DNA from: Kluyveromyces lactis
Taxonomy: Eukaryota; Ascomycota; Saccharomycetes; Saccharomycetales; Saccharomycetaceae
Assembly (NCBI RefSeq): GCF_000002515.2
Contig: NC_006039.1
Coordinates: 1,488,001-1,552,000, forward strand
DNA: 64,000 nt
Direction: 5' to 3'
Numbering within the stretch: the first letter of the stretch is position 1; every line of letters starts with the position of its first letter. The translations under genes were made by a program, and so were the position numbers. Positions 18,737 to 27,400 of this stretch are shown one piece after another. The notes beneath the pieces are model-generated. The model did not search any database. It was not told the origin of the DNA and worked only from the letters and a program-made list of their open reading frames with translations.

Positions 18737-19705
18737 TCAAATGTCGAACTCCTTAATGTAATTGATTCCGTTGAAACACTCCGCAGCGGTCATCTGGTCA
18801 TCCCCAATGATGTTATCTATCTTCATTGCAATGTCAACGGTTTTCCTGTTACCATCATGTTCAAGGATCAAACCGGAAGAGGTGCGTTCCCATAATTTGA
18901 CATCATTCAAAATATCAGATTCGGATCTTAGGAAAGGATTAGAGACGGTCAACCAATCCAAAGTATCATGATCCCAAAGCACCGATTGTAATCCAAACTG
19001 TCTTGCAATGGAACGAACCCTGTTGTCGATCCCCCCATAAGGAGGTCTAAACCATTTCGGCAAATGGTTTCCGGTCGCGTTCATGGCCCATATAGACCAT
19101 TCTAATTGAGCAATAATTTCTTCATTGGTTAAACTTGGTAAGAAAGGATGTGACCAAGTATGTGTACCAATCAAATGGTCCTTTTCCATGATCTTACGGT
19201 ATATTTCCGGATGATCCACAACGTTCATACCAAGGGTGAAAAAAGTAGTCTTGTGCTTCAAATGATCTAATAGTGTTAAAGTATGATGAGATGGCCCATC
19301 ATCGAAAGTTTGAGATAGTTTCTCACAAGAATGAACATCATCGGGTTCAACACATTTGTGACAATCAAAAGAGCACGATTCCCTCGGGTTCACGTTACAT
19401 CTACCCTCTTTGTACGGTTCCCATTTCTCAATCTTGTCGAAATCAATGAAATCCAACGGAATGTAAGGTGGATTGGAACCTGGCCATTCAGTTAAACCTG
19501 TGAAGGCAGTTAACCACTCAGGGAATGGAGTTTTCGCCTGAGATCTTGGTGATCTCCCAATCGGGAACCTAAACTCTTGTTCTATAGCCAAACCGTTGTC
19601 TTTAGCTACAGATAGTGGATCCTTATTCGAAGTATCAATAACGGCTGCATATGCAGTCGCTATTGAGACAACGGAACATTGTAGTAAAATGAGTGTCGAG
19701 ACCAT
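18737..19705 (-). CDS. Chitin deacetylase (CDA1/CDA2 type)
   Basis: 322 residues from the first ATG at 19705; the open frame extends four codons upstream to a GTG that I reject. A signal peptide is visible (hydrophobic residues about 3-20, ending TAYAA). The NodB polysaccharide deacetylase domain has all motifs: TFDDGPS with the catalytic/metal aspartates, GTHTWSHPFL with the zinc histidines, RPPYGGID, DHDTLDW and LILEHDG. The enzyme converts chitin to chitosan for the ascospore wall. S. cerevisiae has tandem CDA1 and CDA2 here; this genome has one copy at this site, so I do not choose between the names. A perfect mid-sporulation element lies 189 bp upstream. Confidence 0.93.
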   Translation of the reverse strand: MVSTLILLQCSVVSIATAYAAVIDTSNKDPLSVAKDNGLAIEQEFRFPIGRSPRSQAKTPFPEWLTAFTGLTEWPGSNPPYIPLDFIDFDKIEKWEPYKEGRCNVNPRESCSFDCHKCVEPDDVHSCEKLSQTFDDGPSHHTLTLLDHLKHKTTFFTLGMNVVDHPEIYRKIMEKDHLIGTHTWSHPFLPSLTNEEIIAQLEWSIWAMNATGNHLPKWFRPPYGGIDNRVRSIARQFGLQSVLWDHDTLDWLTVSNPFLRSESDILNDVKLWERTSSGLILEHDGNRKTVDIAMKIDNIIGDDQMTAAECFNGINYIKEFDI

Positions 19706-19893
19706 CTTGATATACACTTACTTGGTGATAAAGTTAAGTAAATTGTTATGCAGGGTTGTACTGCTGCTATTTAAACATGTAATATTGGAGTAAAAAAAAG
19801 GTCGTTAGTGGACGTAAATACCATTTATGCTGGTGATTTAAACACTGTAGATCGATGTATCGGCTAGTAATATTTCGCTGCTGTCATATTATC

Positions 19894-19902
19894 TTTTGTG
19901 AC
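19894..19902 (-). promoter_or_regulatory. Mid-sporulation element (Ndt80-type) for chitin deacetylase
   Basis: On the minus strand the sequence reads GTCACAAAA, a full match to the consensus gNCRCAAAW. It lies 189 bp upstream of the chitin deacetylase ATG in the sense direction. CDA1 and CDA2 are Ndt80-dependent middle sporulation genes in S. cerevisiae, so the site fits the gene. Confidence 0.7.
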
Positions 19903-20843
19903 AGTTTCAATACATTTGGAAACTGAACTGACGCGCGACAGTATATTACCCGGATACACGACAGAACCACCAAAAGCATTCGCTGTTACCCGGAAACACA
20001 GAATTCAAGCTTTATTTTTTCTGTTTTGAGATTTCAGTTTCTACAGCCTCCCCATTGATCCCTATTTGAAAGTCCATTCATCCTCAAAACAACTTAAGAA
20101 AAACGACACTCTGACTCAGAACACTATTCAACGTACTTTGGTCCTGTAACATACTCTCATTGACCAATGAAATCAATTAGAATCATATATACCGCATGGT
20201 GTGGCTGAAAAATTGAAAACGGTTCTAGAACCGGGGGGAGTGGAACCAGTTTCCACAGAAACAACGGTGAGTTCTACTGTTGTCCCAGTGAACATTGTTC
20301 TATATGTTGACATAGTACAGTAAACGAGAATAAGGCCAACAGATAGGGGAAATAACGTGGGGCTACTTATCGAACTTCCAGCGGCTGTAAAGAGTTTCAA
20401 GTCCGGAAAATGGGGGGTGGAACCTGGCTTCCTCTCAGACCAGCCTGTAGCAGCTATGTTAATCGGCCGGTCTCCTTTTTCCTTTATAGGACAAATTGTG
20501 TCAAGAAAACATGGCAGGGATTCTTGTTACCCGGATATTGGACGGACGAAGTAGTGAAACACCCAGACCCTACACTAAAAAGTTTCAGGAAGCGCGGATG
20601 AATGGGGAAGAAACCGTTTAAACGACACTATGAAAAGCCAAAAAGGACAGAAAGAGAAAAAAAAAAAAGTGGATCAGAGATAATCACGTAACGTAACTAC
20701 TCATAGTAAAGTGCATAATCCAACAATGGACTAAAGTATCTTCTTTTGCTTTGGATCTCCTGATTTCAAGGTGTTTGCTTCGATACGTCGAAATGCCTTA
20801 CTAATTATTGGTCTGGACGAAAGATAAAAAAATATTAGTACTA

Positions 20844-20867
20844 TTATTATTATTATTATTATTATTA
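20844..20867. repeat. (ATT)8 microsatellite
   Basis: Eight perfect ATT units in the region upstream of the small ORF; likely polymorphic. Confidence 0.9.
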
Positions 20868-20884
20868 CTCTTATTACCCACTCT

Positions 20885-20947
20885 ACGGCCAATGTCCCTT
20901 ATCTATTTACAAAATCAGGTTACGGCCAATGGCCCTTGAAACCTGGA
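20885..20947. promoter_or_regulatory. Duplicated 16-bp CCAAT-containing element
   Basis: ACGGCCAATGTCCCTT (20885-20900) and ACGGCCAATGGCCCTT (20932-20947) differ at one base and are 47 bp apart. Both contain CCAAT, the Hap2/3/4/5 recognition core, and are about 200-265 bp upstream of the 81-residue ORF. Confidence 0.55.
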
Positions 20948-21150
20948 AAGAACATGTGGGATCTTTGGTTCAAGGAAAAATATATATAAGGAGCTGGTTC
21001 ATAGTTGAGTGTCTTGTAACTTATGGATGTCATCTGTTGTTCTTTTATATTGTATATTATATTCACTCCCACCTCATCAATCAAAAGTCTATTGAATAGC
21101 AACAGATTTCATCAAAAAGCATCACTTACACACAAAACTATCAAGAAAAA

Positions 21151-21396
21151 ATGTTCACCAACTCTATTAAATTGTTAAACACTTCTTCTAAGTGCTACAT
21201 TCCAAAGAAAACCATCAAATCTACAACTTTCCCAAAACAACTACATACTTTGGGTTTACAATACAAGACACAACCATCCGTTAACGCATACAGCTATGCT
21301 TTGGCTTTGAAAGCTGACATAAAAGATCAAAGACCAACTGTTATCAGTTCGGACTCCGATGAAGTGGCTACTGTTTCTGATCACGTGAGAGTATAA
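21151..21396 (+). CDS. Small protein of unknown function, possible mitochondrial protein
   Basis: 81 residues, not recognised. Evidence that it is real: a strong TATATATAAG element 160 bp upstream, an A-rich start context (AAGAAAAAATG), well-used yeast codons (TCT, ACC/ACT, CCA, AAG, TTG) and duplicated CCAAT elements upstream. The first 47 residues have ten lysines and no acidic residue, as in a mitochondrial presequence, while the C-terminal third is acidic (SSDSDEVATVSDHVRV). No membrane segment. S. cerevisiae also has an uncharacterised small ORF next to CDA1 (YLR307C-A); whether the two are related cannot be judged here. CCAAT elements would suit respiratory regulation. Confidence 0.65.
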   Translation: MFTNSIKLLNTSSKCYIPKKTIKSTTFPKQLHTLGLQYKTQPSVNAYSYALALKADIKDQRPTVISSDSDEVATVSDHVRV

Positions 21397-21884
21397 GATT
21401 TTCCTCTCTGCTTATGACTGCTACCTCTACACAAATCATAAAGCTTTCACTTCTCTGGGTTAAAATTTGACACTCGTTTCACACCGTTATTTAGCTGATG
21501 AAGAAGTTTTCGCATTGTTCTTTTAATTGGATTTTTAATTACGGCGTTCTTTCGAAACTGGCTTTTGGAAGAATAAAGTAACTTTTCTTTACATCTGTTT
21601 TATGATGATGAAGTCCGTCAATTTTTTCCTTCGAACCTTATTTTATGCTAATGTGGTATATTACCCATATCACACTCTTTTTTACCCTCCCCCTTTTTAT
21701 TACTTGAGAATCGGAGTCTGAGTAATAATCACACGCACACACGCCTACTTATATATAATTACTATCACTCACTCACTTTTCTATACTGTGTATGCTCTCT
21801 TCTCTTTTAGGTTAGACAATGCAATGAATATCTTTCTCTTTTCTGGTTGAACAAAAATGTGTCATTACATTATAATTTTAACTA
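21397..21884. other. Convergent gap, small ORF / UBC12
   Basis: 488 bp, AT- and CT-rich, probably 3' untranslated sequence for both flanking genes. I see no gene. An ATGATGA / CTGA pair was considered as a box C/D snoRNA and rejected. Confidence 0.5.
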
Positions 21885-22439
21885 TTAATAAATTATTTTA
21901 TCATACCAAACTCCATCTATATTGTTCCCTCTTAAGCTGTGGTTCACCTTATTTTCGAACCGTAATGGATCTTCAATTAACGTCTTTGCTGCATCTTTAT
22001 TCAAGGGATCCCTACCATTTGGTTCATGGAATAGGAAAAGTATCCCGATGATGATACTTTGAATATCTAATGCTGGTGTCCAGTCCTCTCTAAGGAGATT
22101 CAAACACACGTTCCCATCTATATCGATATTAGGATGGTATATCCTATGCATGCATTTCACCACTGGTGGTTCCATCGGGTAAGTATCCTTAATGAATACA
22201 TTGAAGTAATATGTCCCACCAGCATAGTAGCCGATATCTGGCTTAATTGCCAGATTGACCCTCATTGGATTCTCATCTAAATATGTAGTATATTCACATA
22301 TCTGTTCTGAGAGATCGATGTTCTCTAAATCCTTCTTAAGTCTTATCAATGATGGCTTGATGACTTGTGGTGTAGTTTCTTGTCCCTGCCCTTCCTTAGC
22401 TTTCGCCTTGGCCTCTGCTAGAGCTCGAAGTTTGAGCAT
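21885..22439 (-). CDS. UBC12: NEDD8/Rub1-conjugating enzyme UBC12
   Basis: 184 residues, close to the 188 of S. cerevisiae. Begins MLKLRALAEAK, the N-terminal peptide that Dcn1 and the Rub1 E1 dock onto after acetylation. The E2 core follows: PDIGYYAGGTYYFNVFI, YPMEPPVVKCMHRIYHPNID, then the active site NVCLNLLREDW with C112 as the thioester cysteine, and LFLFHEPNGRDPLNKDAA. It transfers Rub1/NEDD8 to cullins. The gene is intact without the 5' intron that S. cerevisiae UBC12 has. It is divergent from the DCAF4-like gene, 489 bp away. Confidence 0.96.
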   Translation of the reverse strand: MLKLRALAEAKAKAKEGQGQETTPQVIKPSLIRLKKDLENIDLSEQICEYTTYLDENPMRVNLAIKPDIGYYAGGTYYFNVFIKDTYPMEPPVVKCMHRIYHPNIDIDGNVCLNLLREDWTPALDIQSIIIGILFLFHEPNGRDPLNKDAAKTLIEDPLRFENKVNHSLRGNNIDGVWYDKIIY

Positions 22440-22832
22440 TGATTATGAAAATTGATAATTTGAAGTTGATACAGAGTGGTACCAGTTTATATCCGTTGTA
22501 CGAAGCCTGCCCTTTATTCAAATAAAAAGGTTTCTTCTGGGATCAGTAGTTCTTTCTCAAATTTGGATTTTTCATTGCATACCGAAATACATATAACTAC
22601 TATCAAAACGTAAAAGGTCGACAAGGAAAGAGGACGAAAGAAGCTACGGTTATCTAATTGCTCACTGGTCACCATAAGGGCCACCAGATTCATATTACAA
22701 AGAACAGTATCTGTTCACGCAACAACTGAAATATTGATGCGTTTCCCTTAAAAAGGACTAATCTTCCTAAGCGTTATAACTGAAATATTCGCATCTAACT
22801 GAATATTGAAAATAAGGTTTGATCCCAATGTG

Positions 22833-22928
22833 ATGAGCTTTGAAGAAAAAGGAAGATATAGTAGAGATAGCCCACTCCCTAGTGAAGCAGGACCTTCACT
22901 TGGTGGTGACCATCCAAATATTTTATAG
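22833..22928 (+). other. 31-codon upstream ORF in frame with, and abutting, the DCAF4-like gene
   Basis: ATG at 22833 opens 31 sense codons (MSFEEKGRY... DHPNIL) and ends at TAG 22926-22928; the next three bases are the ATG of the downstream gene in the same frame. A two-codon ORF (ATG TGA) at 22829 overlaps it. It may be a regulatory uORF, an N-terminal extension reached by stop-codon readthrough, or a real stop separating a formerly longer N-terminus. Confidence 0.5.
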
Positions 22929-24215
22929 ATGAGCGTGCCGCAGTTGCCAGGTTTGACATATGATCCTGTAAGGAAGAGATATTTCAAAGAACAAGCTGGT
23001 GATAGAAAGAACAAAAAGGAATCAAAGTTGCCAGATGGTCTTAACAGGTCAGTGGCACACAAAGAGTACGTGAAATGCGTAGATGCACTCATAGAAGGCC
23101 ATCCACTACCGCGTCCCGAATGGTTCAGGTTTCAGAATAAAACACTTCAACTGGCGACTACGTACACTTTGCCCTCATTCATCTCTCAGCAGGGGCCCAG
23201 TGAAATCCAAATGGGACGAACTGGTCACTCCATTATACTGAACGATGCAAGTTTCCGTCTCTTTGAATTATCTATCGATGAGTCTGATGATTCCTTCAAA
23301 GTTTCATTTAATAGAGACTCATCCGCCCATGAAACGGTAACGTACTTCAAAACATGCGACCAATTTACCATCAGTATAAACCGCTTCAATGATTTCAATT
23401 TCAACACAGAGAAAATAATGGCAGGAGGAAAGTTGAAACTACCTGAAGTTATTGATGTGAACTCATTTGAAAATGAGACAGATACATATCTTCTGTTTCT
23501 ATCATCCCGAGCGTACCAGTTGATTCAATATAACGGAACTCGATTGAAGACTTCAAAAGAGAATAAACTTCCGAAAAAATTCGGCGACGCAATGAGCTGT
23601 ATCTTGCTTGGGCAGGATGTATTCCTCATTGGATTCAGAAATGGTTCAGTAATGATTTTTGATACTGGCAACAATAATGGAGGGGGCCCCAAGGCATATA
23701 CATGGTTCAAATCGGATGGGCCTATAATTTCAATTACTCGAACAGCAAATGAGCCCGAATCAGATTTACTCTTGTCAATTGGGAAATATCCATTTCAGAA
23801 ACTTATTTTGCTGAATCATAGAGGTAAAATATTGGCAGAATTTCAAAGCAGGTACTCCAACTTATCCAAGAACAAGGAAATACTCTCTATAATAAGAAAT
23901 GAGGAATTGCATTGCGCCCTATACGGGAAGCGATTAGAAACAGAAGTCGATATGTTCTCTTTGAACACACCAAACTTGAAGTTTCCAGTGAATCTCAATT
24001 GGAATTGGGCGGGGTATGCAGAGATACTTGATATTTTACCATACAATCGTGAGGAAACCGTGCTTTTCCCTTTAGAAAAATGCTACATCAGAAAGCGATC
24101 CATCGCCAACGTCATTTTCCACAAATACAATACATATGGGCTGGATTCTACTAGGGTTTTAATTCTTATCAGAGACAACCATAACACTCTAGAAATCAAA
24201 GAGTACGTGTTTTAA
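22929..24215 (+). CDS. DCAF4/WDR21-like WD-repeat protein
   Basis: 428 residues. The start SVPQLPGLTYDPVRKRYFK closely resembles the opening of animal DCAF4 (a PGFYFDP..KRYF motif after a serine-rich stretch). The rest shows weakly conserved beta-propeller blades, e.g. LLFLSSRAYQLIQYNG, SCILLGQDVFLIGFRNGSVMIFDTG and PIISITRTANEPESDLLLSIG. DCAF proteins are substrate receptors of DDB1-cullin ubiquitin ligases, which are activated by neddylation. It lies beside UBC12, a neddylation enzyme; S. cerevisiae has no gene between UBC12 and STT4 that I recall. I see no clear WDxR box for DDB1-type binding. Function as an adapter for an Rtt101/Mms1-like ligase would be inference only. Confidence 0.75.
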   Translation: MSVPQLPGLTYDPVRKRYFKEQAGDRKNKKESKLPDGLNRSVAHKEYVKCVDALIEGHPLPRPEWFRFQNKTLQLATTYTLPSFISQQGPSEIQMGRTGHSIILNDASFRLFELSIDESDDSFKVSFNRDSSAHETVTYFKTCDQFTISINRFNDFNFNTEKIMAGGKLKLPEVIDVNSFENETDTYLLFLSSRAYQLIQYNGTRLKTSKENKLPKKFGDAMSCILLGQDVFLIGFRNGSVMIFDTGNNNGGGPKAYTWFKSDGPIISITRTANEPESDLLLSIGKYPFQKLILLNHRGKILAEFQSRYSNLSKNKEILSIIRNEELHCALYGKRLETEVDMFSLNTPNLKFPVNLNWNWAGYAEILDILPYNREETVLFPLEKCYIRKRSIANVIFHKYNTYGLDSTRVLILIRDNHNTLEIKEYVF

Positions 24216-24446
24216 TCATCCCGATATATATATTTATCTACTTATGTATGGATGGGAATTAAGTGCTTATTCACGTGACAGATAATTTTATTTTCTGTCG
24301 CTGCAGAAACCTGTCGAGACTCAACACTCATGGAAAAAACCTTTAAATTCTAGCTTCAAGTAGCGAAACATACATTGAGAGGCTTCTATTGACACATTTT
24401 AGTAAGGCAACAGCAGCAGCAATAAGCCAGCATATATTCTAAGAAG

Positions 24447-27400
24447 ATGAGAGGCTTGAAAAGGTGCGGAATCTCTTTGAGAGCACGTGCTTTGCAGAAG
24501 CTTTGTGAAGTCAATGGTTCAGAAGATCCACCTTTATCGAAACTCATAAATTCGTTGCCCATTGCTTATTCTTCCAATGTCTCGAAGCTATACTCAATTC
24601 CATTAACTTTAAAAGAACTTGAGATAATTTTTGCTATTTGTGATACTTCCCCACAAGATCTGGAAACTGTTGAATCCATTATCGATAATTTGATAACACC
24701 GTACTTTGTGGACTGTTCAAAACATAAATTTACTGATGTTGTAACAAGTAAATTCAAGAACAATGGGTTCAAGAACCCATTAGAAGTATTGTGCCATAAG
24801 ATGACATTTTTCTTATTGAGAGCTAGTACCAAGTTTTCTAGTTTAACTGGTAAGGTGAACAGACTTTTCAGCGAGTATTTGAAAACTATACAATCCACAC
24901 TATCGGTCAATGCTCTAGTGTCTTTCCTTGGCCATATGGAAGCAATGGCTGCCGGTATCCAAAAATCTGACAGAATCACTCAATTCCATTGGGAATTAGT
25001 GTTCCATTTGATCCAAATTTTGAACTCTGAGTTTTTGTTGAAGGCTGAAACGGTGTTGTCGCAATCGGTATCAAATGATATTTTAGTTGACTATTTCGAT
25101 AATCATCGTGAAATTTGTGCTCTGAGATTTGTCCATTTGTTGGCTAAGGTCCAGGTGAATCTGCTAACTGTTGTGTTTGATGTGAAGAATCACGAAAACT
25201 TGTCCGAGTACCTATTGATAATCCAGGACCTTGAATACCAGGAAGAAACAGGTAACGAAGAGTATGTGAAATTCAAACAAATCACCGTGGAAAACTCTAG
25301 AGAGTTGAACAAAATTGCCTCTAACGCTGCTAAAATCATAACATTAGTTGACGATGGTGCTCCTTACATGAACTTGCAGACGTACAATACAGTTTCATTA
25401 GCATACAGGTGTAAAGTCAGCAACATGGAGATTCTCGCGTTCTCATTATTTATTGATGAACACGAAAGCGGTATGTTATCTACCAAATTGATCTCTATCT
25501 CCATTCAAGAAATTGAAACGTTACACGCCACCATTCGCTTAGAAAGTCCTGAAGTTTTGAAAGCAATTGTTAATGTCGCATCGTTGATGAATTTCTTTAC
25601 CGATAGATTATCGGCTCGGTTGCTGAATGTCTTCCCCTTGATTGTGTCTTCTCAACAGATCAGCACGGAATTAGTAACACAATTGTCTGCTAACTTTGCT
25701 ATTGGTTTGAAGCCATTGAGCGAAGATGCTATTGTAGGCACTATTTACTCGCTTAATAATTTGTTGGCGGTGACAAAGGATGGCTCCCCAGTTCCCCTAT
25801 TGAAAGAGCGTAAGATGACAGTTTCCGATATGAATGAACTAGATAAGATGTTCCCAAGACAAAGAAAGGCTAATACTTTCACTTCGTTAAATGATATGAG
25901 AGTTTACCTTGGCGCTGAGAATGACAACAGCAGCACTGCTTCCTTAGTCCTCAGCAAAGTGGCCGAAGCAGAAGAAAAAACTTTGTTTGATACATCTAAC
26001 ACACATTATCATGATCAGTTATTCAAAAATGCAGTCATGGCATGTGTTACAGTGGCCAGGTACTACGGTGATCAAGCTATTTCTGCATTGGCAATAACAA
26101 TCCTAACTCAAAAGTTTAGGGCCCTTTCCACTAAATCCGACAGATTGATCCTTGAAGGATTGGCTCACATTTTGCCATTTGTGGCGGATAATGAGTTCAG
26201 AATGCTATGCAAGTTTTACAACTCGGTTAGTTTACAATCCTTAAAGGAGGAAAACACAGACATACTAGATGCGGTGTTGTCTGCTAGAGTGATCATTAGC
26301 AAAGAGCTCAAGAATGGTACAAAAGGTGCTTCTTACATGTACTATTTGAGAAGCATTTTGGATATTATTGTCAGTAGGGGTGATGTTGAGAAATTAGAAC
26401 ACCACAGGTCACACCATGAAATTTCCAAGGTCGCCGAACAAATCGCCTTTTTCTTGAAACCATTGGCATTACTGTTACCAGTTCCTGGTGAAGATGTGTC
26501 TATCAGAGATATCTTGGGAAAAGATGCTGTAACAACTTCCGCTTTCCGTAATATTTGGTTCAACATGGTTATTCATGGGTTCCATATCAAATCTGATATG
26601 GCATTGAAGTTCAGAAGGGAACTAGAGATTATTGCATATAACTCCCCTCCTCTCGTATCGGATTTCCCTTCAAACAATAAGGAAACCACATTGGAAATGA
26701 ATACTATTTTACGTCGTGGTTCATCTAATCATAACGTTAAGGCCCAAAAGTCTTCAATTCAACATATCCTTTCCTCGAATGTTATCGCAACAAGAACTAT
26801 TTCAACCACGAAAATCATGTTCTTAGCTGCATCGTTTTTCCTTGAAAGCATTCGTTGCGATATTGGCGACTGTTCAACAATTTTGGAATATTTCTCAGAT
26901 TCAACTATTGTTAATACTAATTTGGATAGATTCCTTGGACCAATCGCCATTAATTTGAATAATAAATATTTACAAACTGTTCCAACTGGCGATCTAAAGC
27001 TATTTTCCGCGAAAAAGAGTTCCGGTGAATTGAAGAAGATGTTCTTAATGCTGACACATAGAGACCTCTTTCTTCAAGACTGCGCTTTCCAATGCTGTGA
27101 TATCTTTATCAAAAAGTTGCCTTCAAGCTTATGCCATCATGACTCACTTTATGCATTGTTGGATTCACTAAGCATGCTGTTTGATAGTGTATCTGATTTT
27201 GAGACAAGAAAGTACGATCCGAGATTCGAGTTTACCTTGAGAACTAGTGGTATCAAAGTGTTGTTAACGGATTCTGAAGAGTGGAGAAAATCCACTTTTG
27301 AAAGATTAGTTATTGCCGCTAGGGAATGGACCAAGATCTTATTACGTACTTCTAATCAAGATGGTAAGATCTTACTACAGTCATATATTACCGACGTTAC

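Larger units (their letters stand above)
19706..21150. promoter_or_regulatory. 1.45-kb regulatory interval, chitin deacetylase / 81-residue ORF
   Basis: The open frames at 20357-20601 on the plus strand look like chance overlaps. TTACCCG, the Reb1 core, appears three times on the plus strand: 19946-19952, 19986-19992 and 20527-20533. The palindrome CGGTTCTAGAACCG (20220-20233) could be read as a CGG-N8-CCG zinc-cluster site or as a TTCTAGAA heat-shock unit. A TATATATAAG element sits at 20981-20990, 160 bp before the small ORF. Confidence 0.6.

Noticed and set aside
21601-21722. Box C/D snoRNA candidate: ATGATGA near 21602, CTGA near 21718, and TCCGTCAATT complementary to 18S rRNA
   Set aside because: The rRNA match is only about 10 bases and is not followed by a D or D' box at the required distance; no terminal stem brings the boxes together.
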